Part shown: one piece after another, positions 15,176-23,332 of the stretch
Layout of the letters: the number at the start of each line of letters is the position of its first letter
Numbering within the stretch: the first letter of the stretch is position 1
IMG/VR virus record: IMGVR_UViG_3300013103_000813
Span: 1 to 28,924 of that record
Origin: a virus
DNA length: 28,924 nucleotides
Strand: one strand, 5' to 3'
The notes under the pieces: generated by a model
The model's input: the letters and a program-made list of their open reading frames with translations, nothing else
Database searches by the model: none
What the model was told of the DNA's origin: nothing
Program-made: the position numbers and the translations under genes

Positions 15176-15189
15176 GAACAAAAAATAAA
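15176..15189 (+). promoter_or_regulatory. Candidate phage promoter element (GAACAAAAAATAAA), copy 2
   Basis: This matches the element at 13671 in sequence and in closeness to the start (24 bases from its first base to ATG 15200). It would begin the terminase-to-tube-cap operon and a transcript with a very short leader. Confidence 0.25.
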
Positions 15190-15199
15190 GGAGTATAGT

Positions 15200-16843
15200 A
15201 TGGGAAATCTACAGAATTTAGCTGATGAATATATTACCGAGTTTCTTCATTGTAAAACTGACTTTAACTATTTCTGTGGAAAGTACATCCTTATTGAAAT
15301 ACCAGGAAAAGATGTTCATTTACAAGCATATTCAAAACAGGTTGAATTAATTAATCTAATTGAAGAAAAAAGATATGTTCTTGTTCTGAAAAGCAGGCAG
15401 ATTGGTATCTCAACAATCATACAAGCATATGCTGCTTGGTTAACTGTATTTTTTAGCAATGTCGTTATTGGTATTATTTCAAAAGATGGAAAAGAAGCAA
15501 CTGATTTTGCAAGAGCTGTCCGTGGTATGGTTGAAAAACTACCAAACTGGATGAAACCTCCAAAAGGATTATTAGGAAAAGGATTTGCAAAAAGAACTGA
15601 GCAATCTTTTATTTTAACAAATGGATCAAAAGTTTTTGCTTCACCAGTTAACCCAATTGCACCTGAAAAAACTCTTCGTGGTAAAGCAATTACATTTTTG
15701 GTTATTGATGAGGCAGCGTTTGTTCAATATATTGATACTGCTTGGACGTCTCTGGTTCCAGCTTTATCAACAAATCAAATGCATGCTAAAAAAGCAGGTG
15801 TTCCATATGGAACTGTAGTTCTATCCACACCGAATAAAACAGTTGGTGTTGGAGAATGGTATTTTAAACGATATTCTAGAGCCGTCTCAAGAGATGATAT
15901 ATTTGAACCTTTTGTCATTCATTGGTCAATGATTCCAGAATTAGCAAATGATCCAGATTGGTATAAAACACAATGTAAGTTATTTGATAATAACCAACGA
16001 AAAATTGCTCAAGAGTTAGAATTAAAATTCTTACCAGCAGAAGGTTCATTCTTCGAACCTGAGACAGTCGAAAAAGTACAAGATGCAGTTCAAAAACCAT
16101 TAGAAAAATTAAAATTATTTAATGGAGAAGTCTGGAAATTTGCTAATCCAATCTCTGGGAGATATTATATAAGTGGAGTAGATACCGCACCAGAACATGG
16201 AGAAGATAAGTCTGCTATTACTGTATGGGATTATGAAACAATGGAACAAGTAGCAGAGTACCAAGGGAAATGTAAAGTTTTGGATTTCGTTAAAGTTGTA
16301 AAAGTAATAGCAGCACAATATCCTGGTTTATTAGTTATAGAATCAAACTCATATGGAAATCAAGTTGTAGAGCAATTAAATAGTAGTGAATTATCATATA
16401 TGATCTATAAAGAAAAACGAGGTAAACAAACAGTATTGCCAGGTCTTGCCACTACGCCAAAAACTAGACCATTAATGATTGACGCATTATATTCATATAT
16501 TACAGAATTTCCTGAGTCTGTCAAATCTGAAAGACTTGCTTTAGAAATAGCTGGTTTAGTTACAAAACCAAGTGGTAAAGTTGAAGGTGATACTTCTTGT
16601 TACGATGACTTAGTCCTTGCCACCTCAGTAGTAATGTATGTACGAAAATATGATCCACCATTGTTAATTGGTTCTCAAGAACATACACAAATTTCAATGG
16701 ATATAAACGAAATTATAGAAGGTAATATTCCGGGCGTTCTTGATAAATCAAACGAAGGGATAATGAAACACGTAAAAGAAAATATAAATGATATGCAAGG
16801 GTTTGTCGATGTACTTAATATTTACGACCATCAGAGAGGTTAA
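15200..16843 (+). CDS. terL: Terminase large subunit
   Basis: A 547-residue DNA packaging motor. The ATPase has a deviant Walker A, LKSRQIGIST at 63-72: it matches T4 gp17 SRQxGKTT but lacks the usual lysine before the S/T and carries K64 at the front instead, as in lambda gpA-type terminases. Walker B is LVIDEAAF with D170-E171, and VVLSTPNKT follows as the coupling motif. The C-terminal RNase H-like nuclease has D328 (GVDTAPEHGEDKSAI), E381 (VIESNSYGN) and D469-D470 (CYDDLVLA). Length is normal for the T4-like family (about 500-610). It opens an operon of packaging and tail genes with a good GGAG site before ATG; a terminase small subunit is not seen next to it. Confidence 0.95.
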   Translation: MGNLQNLADEYITEFLHCKTDFNYFCGKYILIEIPGKDVHLQAYSKQVELINLIEEKRYVLVLKSRQIGISTIIQAYAAWLTVFFSNVVIGIISKDGKEATDFARAVRGMVEKLPNWMKPPKGLLGKGFAKRTEQSFILTNGSKVFASPVNPIAPEKTLRGKAITFLVIDEAAFVQYIDTAWTSLVPALSTNQMHAKKAGVPYGTVVLSTPNKTVGVGEWYFKRYSRAVSRDDIFEPFVIHWSMIPELANDPDWYKTQCKLFDNNQRKIAQELELKFLPAEGSFFEPETVEKVQDAVQKPLEKLKLFNGEVWKFANPISGRYYISGVDTAPEHGEDKSAITVWDYETMEQVAEYQGKCKVLDFVKVVKVIAAQYPGLLVIESNSYGNQVVEQLNSSELSYMIYKEKRGKQTVLPGLATTPKTRPLMIDALYSYITEFPESVKSERLALEIAGLVTKPSGKVEGDTSCYDDLVLATSVVMYVRKYDPPLLIGSQEHTQISMDINEIIEGNIPGVLDKSNEGIMKHVKENINDMQGFVDVLNIYDHQRG

Positions 16844-16845
16844 AA

Positions 16846-17757
16846 ATGTCTAACCAATTAAAAGAATTATTTGCTGCACCAAAAGGTAATCTAAAAATAG
16901 TTTCAACAGTGGATGGGAATCCTCTTTATTCTTCTGAAGATTTAAAACGTAGATATATCATAGCTATGACAAAATCAGGAAGAATTAGACCTATCTTTAA
17001 AAAAGTTAAAGAATTAGTTAAGCAAAATAAGATAATACCAGCATATACTACAAAATCTTTTTTTAAATCAATAGTTAAAAAACAACCTCTAAACTTAAAG
17101 GGTATTGCTGGTTATTGGAGCTGGGAACAACATATTGTGTATTTACTTGTTGAAGAGACAGCAAATATTTTTTCATTTACTTCAAACGATGCTCTTGCAA
17201 TTCTAACAATACACGAGCTAGTTCATGCTTGTTATACATTAAGAAAAACATTGTTTCTAAAATTATTTAATGATGATTTTAAGAAGTTTTACTCTTTTTA
17301 TTTCTCTAAAGTTTTTAGCATTAATGAAAAAGATATAAAAGGAAATAATATAAATGAAATAGTTAATTTTCTCTCTAGAGTTGAAAGTAAAGGAAAATGT
17401 ATGGATAATAAAACTCTAAAAAAATATTACGATCTAATTGGGAAATCATTTATGGACATTTCTTCTTTATCAACTGAAGAATTTGATAAAATGAGAAATG
17501 AACTAATAATTAGTATAAAATTAATACAACGACTTTCAGCTTTTGGGCAAGGACATCAAGTATCAAGAGTTATCTTAACTTTTAAGCATATTTATGCTCC
17601 TCTATATACTACCTATAAGCACATTTTTTCAATTGATCCACTTAAAAATAGAGACCTCTGTTATCAAGAATTATTTACACCCAGTGAAATAATATCAATT
17701 ACAGCTATATCGAGATTACCAAACCCAAAAATTTGTAGAATAATCAACACTTTGTAA
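16846..17757 (+). CDS. Putative HExxH zinc metallopeptidase between terminase and tape measure
   Basis: A 303-residue protein starting three bases after the terminase. The segment LAILTIHELVHACY has H123-E124-L-V-H127, the zincin motif in which the histidines bind zinc and the glutamate activates water; it sits on a helix of the right hydrophobic character. The third ligand is not certain. The strand IVYLLVEE (97-104) before it would be the edge strand of the fold. The rest is helical and lysine-rich, with no signal peptide. In this position it may act on virion proteins during assembly or be carried in the particle; it could also be structural with a chance motif. No close family is recognised. 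Confidence 0.5.
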   Translation: MSNQLKELFAAPKGNLKIVSTVDGNPLYSSEDLKRRYIIAMTKSGRIRPIFKKVKELVKQNKIIPAYTTKSFFKSIVKKQPLNLKGIAGYWSWEQHIVYLLVEETANIFSFTSNDALAILTIHELVHACYTLRKTLFLKLFNDDFKKFYSFYFSKVFSINEKDIKGNNINEIVNFLSRVESKGKCMDNKTLKKYYDLIGKSFMDISSLSTEEFDKMRNELIISIKLIQRLSAFGQGHQVSRVILTFKHIYAPLYTTYKHIFSIDPLKNRDLCYQELFTPSEIISITAISRLPNPKICRIINTL

Positions 17758-17770
17758 GGAGATATAATAA

Positions 17771-20700
17771 ATGCCAGATGATGAAAAACTTAAACCTGCC
17801 ACTGATATTTTAAAAGAAGGCGCAATCAACATGGCCAGTGATAGAGCCCGTCGTATAAATAGTCTCCATAAATCTATTGAAGATATAACAAAAGAGCAAA
17901 ATCAAAAAAGATTACAAGTATCTACTGAAGTTAGTGCGTTAACAAGAGAACAGCAAAAGTTAATGCAACAGTTAGAACTAGAACGAAGTAAGATAACTAG
18001 TGATACTGCTAATGCATACTCAACAGTAATTAAAGGTTTAGGTGATACAATTAAACAGTTATCTGTTGGTGTTACAAGGATAACCACTGATACAGCCAAA
18101 ATGACATCTGGTGCTATAAGGCAATATGGTAAAGCTATTAGTGAAGATATTAGTATTAACAAAACAAATACAATTGCTATGGCTCTTTCTAGAGCTACTC
18201 CTTTATTCGGCTATTTCGCTGCTAAGTTTATGGAAACTGATGTTTTTAGCGAAGCAGCAAGAAAGATTAAAGATAAAATTGGTGGGGCAGTTTCTTCAGG
18301 GTTATCAAGAGCAGGAGAATCAATAGCTGGAATATTCAGAAAAGGAAAAGGTGAGGAAGAGGCACGAGCAAGAGAAGATCTTGGAGCTATTTCTGCTAGT
18401 GTAAAAGATTTAGAAGCTGAATTAAAACGAGAAGCCCCAAAACTTCAAGTTGGTGGATATGTAAGAGAAGGTGGTTTAGTACAAGTACATGCTGCTGAAG
18501 TTATTACTCCAATTGATAAACTTCTTAAACAAATAGATGAAACTAAAAGTAGAGATTTAGCGAAAGCTCTAAAAACAAACCTTCAAGTAATGGGTCAAAC
18601 TCTAAATAGATTAGAAACTGTTGTTATTGAAAGAGATGAAACTAGAAAAAATATAATTTCTACATTCATTGATGAGTTTAGACGTGCTAGAGATCCACGC
18701 ACAGAATCTTGGCGAGACAGAGTATTAAAAGCGTTAGTAGAATTAAAAGTTGCTATGGTAGGTACGACTTCTCAGTTAAGACTATCTTGGCAACGAACAT
18801 TAGTTCAACATCCTTCATTTAGAGCAATATTGATGTTCTCACAGACAATGGGAACGTTATTCACAGCTCCATGGAAAATGCTTTTTGGTATTAGAGGTGG
18901 TTATTTAACTGATATTAGAAGAGCTACAAGAACTAATAATGTATATATGAAGATAGTTAATCTTCTATCTATTATATACTCTACTATGATGCCAAAATTA
19001 GATGATATATCCGTTTATACAAAAGCAGCAGCTGAAGCAGCAGTAGGAAGAGAAATAAAACCAGGAACTAAAACAACATTTACGTGGTTTGATAAAATTC
19101 GTGAAACTTTAACATCTAGAAAACTTGGCACACCAGCTGAAAGAGGTTTTGATGCATTTGTAGACAAATTAGGTTTAGACAGAAGAGCTCTCAAAGAAGC
19201 TGGAATTGAAAGTTTATCTGATTTATTTAGACCAGGTTTAATGATACGTAGAATGGGCGTGTCAAAAGAAAATATTGGTGAAATGCTTGGATTAGAAAAA
19301 GGCAAAGGAATTTTTTCATCCATCATTGACAATTTAAAAAGTTTAGTTAAACTTAAAGAAAAACAAGAAGCGAGGGAAGGTCCTCATTCGCCTAGTATGG
19401 CAGAAAATATTGCATCAACTGCAAAAACTACATATGAAAGTTTTAAAACAAGAATAAAAACAGAGAAAATTAAAATAAGTTTGTTAGGAGGAATCAAGAA
19501 AAAAGCTAAAGAACAGCTTGATAAGCTAAAAGGACTTGGTGACAAACTTAAAAAAATAGGAAAGAAATTATTAGGATGGATTCCTGTTGTTGTTGGTTTT
19601 ATAAGTAAAATTTTGGGTGGTGGTCTTAGAGGTCTGGGAAAACTTGGAGGATTAGCTTTCGGAGCTGCTGGTACTGCACTTGGAGCTGCTGGCGGTTTGT
19701 TAGGAAGAGGTGCTGGAGCTGTTGGTGGAGTTGCTATGAAAGGTGTTGGAGCTGCTGGAAGAGTTGCAGCACCGGTCTTGGGAGCAACTGCTAGAATAGC
19801 TGCTCGTGCTGCTGGAGTATTCGCTGGTATAGGAATGGCTGGTTGGGATGCTGTTAGTGCTTTCTTTCATCCAGAAGAATTTGTAAAAAGTAGATTTATT
19901 TCTGCTGTCGCTGCCTTTTTTGGTGGTAAAGAAACTGGCATAAAAGGTATGACTTCTGGTGCTATAAAAGGTTCACTCATTGGTATGATTGGGGGACCAA
20001 TGGGAGCTGCTATTGGTGGGATTATTGGGGGAATCTTGGGATTTGTAGGAGGAAAAGATTTAGCACAAAAATTTGTAGCACAATTAAAAGATCTTAAGAA
20101 AATAGGAAGTGTAATATGGAGAGTTGCTACATTTCCTCTTAGAGTTGTTTCAGAAGTAACAAAATCAATTTTTGTTATTGGAAAATTCTATGTTAAAAAA
20201 TTATATGAAAAAATTGATGCTTGGTTATCCGGACCAGGATTTATTGGAGACTTATGGAATAGGTTTAAAGAACTAGTTGGAAGTTTATATAATAAATTTG
20301 TTTTTGGACTTAATCTCATCAAAGAAAAAATTGACGCATTACTAGGTGCTGATTTCTGGAAAAGATTGGGAGAACAAATGAAGAAGGGTTTATTAGCTAT
20401 AATGTTTCCAATCTCAACTATTGTTCGCATGTGGAAATCAATTGGAGGATTTATAGATAAGAAAATCTCCGCACTTCCAATTATTGGTTCTATATATCAA
20501 AAAGCAAAATTATTAATGAAAGAAATAAGTGGTGGTACATTAGCAGAAACAATAGAAAAAACTCTAGAGGCTGAACCAAAAGGAGGAATCCCAAGACCAA
20601 TTGAAATTCCTCCTAAAGTAATGAGAAGATTAGAAGCAATACCATTAGCACCACCAACGACTGGAAAAGAAATTGCTAGTGCTCGAGCAAAAGAAAAAGC

Positions 20701-20944
20701 AACAGAAGAAAAACGCGCTGACAAAAGAATGAAAGAACAAACTGATAAATACTTAGCAAAACTAGATGAAACAAGTAAGGCACAATCAAATACAATGATT
20801 AATACCAGCAGTGCAATAATCAATTCTCAATCAGCAAATTCCTCAACTAGTATTAGTGGAGGTTCAATGGCAGATCGTTGGAGATCTGCCTTCTCATCTG
20901 GAAGTGAAGCAACAAAAGAAGTGTTGAAAGCAAATCTTACTTAA
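17771..20944 (+). CDS. Tail tape measure protein
   Basis: A 1057-residue protein. The N-terminal 150 residues are coiled coil (for example EQQKLMQQLELERSK). About residues 226-255 read VGGYVREGGLVQVHAAEVIT, the GG...G...VHAAEVI-type motif common in tape measure proteins. Residues about 600-760 are very rich in Gly, Ala and hydrophobic residues (GLGKLGGLAFGAAGTALGAA), probably the membrane-active part used in DNA entry. The C-terminal 100 residues are charged then Ser/Asn-rich. Tape measures scale near 0.15 nm per residue, so the tail would be about 160 nm. It is placed between packaging and tube-cap genes. No fused muralytic domain is visible. Confidence 0.88.
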   Translation: MPDDEKLKPATDILKEGAINMASDRARRINSLHKSIEDITKEQNQKRLQVSTEVSALTREQQKLMQQLELERSKITSDTANAYSTVIKGLGDTIKQLSVGVTRITTDTAKMTSGAIRQYGKAISEDISINKTNTIAMALSRATPLFGYFAAKFMETDVFSEAARKIKDKIGGAVSSGLSRAGESIAGIFRKGKGEEEARAREDLGAISASVKDLEAELKREAPKLQVGGYVREGGLVQVHAAEVITPIDKLLKQIDETKSRDLAKALKTNLQVMGQTLNRLETVVIERDETRKNIISTFIDEFRRARDPRTESWRDRVLKALVELKVAMVGTTSQLRLSWQRTLVQHPSFRAILMFSQTMGTLFTAPWKMLFGIRGGYLTDIRRATRTNNVYMKIVNLLSIIYSTMMPKLDDISVYTKAAAEAAVGREIKPGTKTTFTWFDKIRETLTSRKLGTPAERGFDAFVDKLGLDRRALKEAGIESLSDLFRPGLMIRRMGVSKENIGEMLGLEKGKGIFSSIIDNLKSLVKLKEKQEAREGPHSPSMAENIASTAKTTYESFKTRIKTEKIKISLLGGIKKKAKEQLDKLKGLGDKLKKIGKKLLGWIPVVVGFISKILGGGLRGLGKLGGLAFGAAGTALGAAGGLLGRGAGAVGGVAMKGVGAAGRVAAPVLGATARIAARAAGVFAGIGMAGWDAVSAFFHPEEFVKSRFISAVAAFFGGKETGIKGMTSGAIKGSLIGMIGGPMGAAIGGIIGGILGFVGGKDLAQKFVAQLKDLKKIGSVIWRVATFPLRVVSEVTKSIFVIGKFYVKKLYEKIDAWLSGPGFIGDLWNRFKELVGSLYNKFVFGLNLIKEKIDALLGADFWKRLGEQMKKGLLAIMFPISTIVRMWKSIGGFIDKKISALPIIGSIYQKAKLLMKEISGGTLAETIEKTLEAEPKGGIPRPIEIPPKVMRRLEAIPLAPPTTGKEIASARAKEKATEEKRADKRMKEQTDKYLAKLDETSKAQSNTMINTSSAIINSQSANSSTSISGGSMADRWRSAFSSGSEATKEVLKANLT

Positions 20945-20955
20945 GGAGATAAAAA

Positions 20956-22215
20956 ATGGCAGAACCTATTAAACTTACACCATTTAATGGTACATTTGGC
21001 TTACCGCCTGCAAGCTATGTAAGTAACGATATGATAGTTAATAGTATGCCAGTAATGCAAATTACTCCAGGTCAACCTAATCTAATTGTGGGACAGCAGC
21101 TATTTAAAGTAACTCCTGATTTAAATAGATATAATAAACTATTAGCTAATCACGGGTTTGCAATATCACACCCAATTAAATTGGCATTTATAGCTGATAA
21201 CTTTCCGACTGATACATTTTCAAATGAATATGGAGAGACTTTCTTACAACGATTCACAGACGTAGCATCAAGAGGTCTTGCTGAAATAGCTCAGATGACT
21301 GGTCAAACAACTGCAGTAGGAGGACTAAGAGATATAGGAACATTATTTAGTGATTTGGGGGAAGGAGTTGGCGGTATAACAGGACAAATTTTGGGTACTG
21401 CTGGACGAGGTGCTACAGGTGCTGCTACTAGTTTAGAAAATCTTCAAAATATATTAAGAACAAGCGAAACTAGAGGTAATCAATTTTTAGGAAATGCTTT
21501 ACAAACAATAAGTAAAATGGTTGGAGGTCATAGAGTTGACTTTCCACAAATATGGAGAAATAGTGGTTTTACTCCATCATACACAGCCACTATAAGATTA
21601 TATAATCCAAATCCAGGAAATCAAAAATCTACTAGATATCATATTATTGGTCCACTTGCTGTAATTTTATGTTTAGCTATGCCAAGGACAGATAATGGAA
21701 CATCATATTACTTTCCATTTTTTCATAAAATCCAATCTAAAGGAATCTATACTTTAGATCCTGCTATGATAACAAATGTTACAGTTATAAAAGGTGGAGA
21801 TCAACAACAAATTGGATTTACACAACGAATGGGTGTAGTTGATGTAAGAATTGATTTTGGTAGTTTATATAGTACAATTGTTGCAGAGGAAGAAGGAGTA
21901 ACTAAGACAAGAAGACCTACTTTGAATAATTACCTAGAATCAATGTTACAGAACGATTCTTCATTATATACAAAACGTAATAATATGAATACTAGAGCAA
22001 GACGAATTGCTGGTGTATTAACAGAAGATGAACCAGTCGTTGTTGTGTCAGAGCAACAAAGAATTTTAGAATCTAAAAGTAGAGCAGCTAGTTATAGAAA
22101 GCCCCTAACAATAACAGACGTAGTTGAAACAACCAGAGTTCCAACAAGTACCAGAGAAAAAGAAAATAATTTAATTGCAGATAGTCCGTCTGATTTTATT
22201 GACGTTAATGTATAA
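20956..22215 (+). CDS. Baseplate tail tube cap/initiator-like protein (gp48/gp54-type)
   Basis: A 419-residue protein with AAGGAG before ATG. The central part (about 200-305) reads SYTATIRLYNPNPG, then IIGPLAVILCLAMPR, SKGIYTLDPAMITNVTVIKGG and VVDVRIDFGSLYSTIV, the strand-rich tube-like fold of T4 gp48/gp54 and related proteins that cap the baseplate and start tube polymerisation. A Gly-rich stretch (about 112-155) is inserted before it, and the C-terminal 100 residues look flexible. It directly follows the tape measure gene, as expected. Its stop is one base from the stop of the convergent minus-strand gene. Confidence 0.6.
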   Translation: MAEPIKLTPFNGTFGLPPASYVSNDMIVNSMPVMQITPGQPNLIVGQQLFKVTPDLNRYNKLLANHGFAISHPIKLAFIADNFPTDTFSNEYGETFLQRFTDVASRGLAEIAQMTGQTTAVGGLRDIGTLFSDLGEGVGGITGQILGTAGRGATGAATSLENLQNILRTSETRGNQFLGNALQTISKMVGGHRVDFPQIWRNSGFTPSYTATIRLYNPNPGNQKSTRYHIIGPLAVILCLAMPRTDNGTSYYFPFFHKIQSKGIYTLDPAMITNVTVIKGGDQQQIGFTQRMGVVDVRIDFGSLYSTIVAEEEGVTKTRRPTLNNYLESMLQNDSSLYTKRNNMNTRARRIAGVLTEDEPVVVVSEQQRILESKSRAASYRKPLTITDVVETTRVPTSTREKENNLIADSPSDFIDVNV

Positions 22216-22216
22216 T

Positions 22217-23329
22217 TTAACAAACTGAATTTCTTACTATAAGGGTCAGATAATAAGCAAGGAATAGGTTAATTAAGAATTGTGTTTGTGAAGTGAGCAT
22301 ATTATACTTCTTCTCATATCTAAATTCCTCAATTAATTGAGTCAGAAGTAAATTTACTTGTTGTTTAAAATATATTTTCATTTTCGTTCTTTTCAAAGAC
22401 ATCAATTTTCTAACAAATAAATAATATTCTTTTCCACATAATGATTTTGGAGTCTTTAAATCTTGAGTAAATAATTTTAAGATTAATCTTATATTATCAG
22501 AATATTTTGTATTATTCAATTTACTAACAATTTGTGTAGCAAGAGACGAGTTAATTTTTACTAACGCTCTTGCCTCTTCTTGAGATTTTCGATCTACATA
22601 TCTATAAACAACTATTTTTTTAACAATATTATCAATTAGAACATTTACCTTTTCACCAGAAACTTGTTGATATGCATTCTCGTCATCTTCTCCAGGGAGT
22701 TCTTCAGATTGAATACCATATCCTTCTTCAGAGGCTTTATAATATGTTGCAGAAAAACTTTTAATACTTTGTGATACTCGATGACGACTCTCTTGCATAA
22801 AAGATGAGATAGCGTCTAAATCACCAGTTCTTAATCCTCTAGTCCATTTTCTAATCATCTCTTTTGCCATATAATATAGAGCATTTGCAATTGTCTTTTC
22901 TCTTGAAAATAGATGAGTTTTTGTAAGAACTTCTAAAGTATATTTGAAGGTATCATCATTACAATATTTAAAGTGTTTAAACATAAGATTCGCATACTGA
23001 CGAATAATATAAAAGATCATAAAATATTGATATGTTATTTTATCTCTTTTTCTCAGAAAGTACTCAATAAGGAAAACATAGAAATTAGATAGACGATCTG
23101 TATGTATGGAGAACTTGGCTTCTTTTCTTCCTTTCCACCTTCTTTTTACAAACTCTTTAATATCCTTATCATCTAGCCCGCACAATCTTAAAAAATCATA
23201 ATAGTATCTTTTTAATTTCGGATAAAAACATGGCTCAGCTAGTGAGGATAAATTCTGAGCTACTATTTTAGATACCAAACTTTTAATTTGACTATCTTTT
23301 ATTTTAGCTTTTTTTAGTAATTGTTCCAT
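22217..23329 (-). CDS. Helical phage protein of unknown function, last gene of the baseplate operon
   Basis: A 370-residue, largely helical, basic protein with many aromatic residues (YQYFMIFYIIRQYANLMFKHF). An acidic linker (SEELPGEDDENA, about 212-223) separates two helical parts. No catalytic motif is recognised; the hydrophobic stretches look amphipathic rather than clearly transmembrane. It starts three bases after the gp6-like gene, with AAGGTGAG as ribosome site, and is probably a virion or assembly protein by context. Confidence 0.65.
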   Translation of the reverse strand: MEQLLKKAKIKDSQIKSLVSKIVAQNLSSLAEPCFYPKLKRYYYDFLRLCGLDDKDIKEFVKRRWKGRKEAKFSIHTDRLSNFYVFLIEYFLRKRDKITYQYFMIFYIIRQYANLMFKHFKYCNDDTFKYTLEVLTKTHLFSREKTIANALYYMAKEMIRKWTRGLRTGDLDAISSFMQESRHRVSQSIKSFSATYYKASEEGYGIQSEELPGEDDENAYQQVSGEKVNVLIDNIVKKIVVYRYVDRKSQEEARALVKINSSLATQIVSKLNNTKYSDNIRLILKLFTQDLKTPKSLCGKEYYLFVRKLMSLKRTKMKIYFKQQVNLLLTQLIEEFRYEKKYNMLTSQTQFLINLFLAYYLTLIVRNSVC

Positions 23330-23332
23330 ATT

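Noticed and set aside
20497-20823. Open frame of 108 codons on the minus strand
   Set aside because: It lies entirely opposite the tape measure gene, has no ribosome site and is a codon-bias shadow; the same applies to other long antisense frames within real genes.
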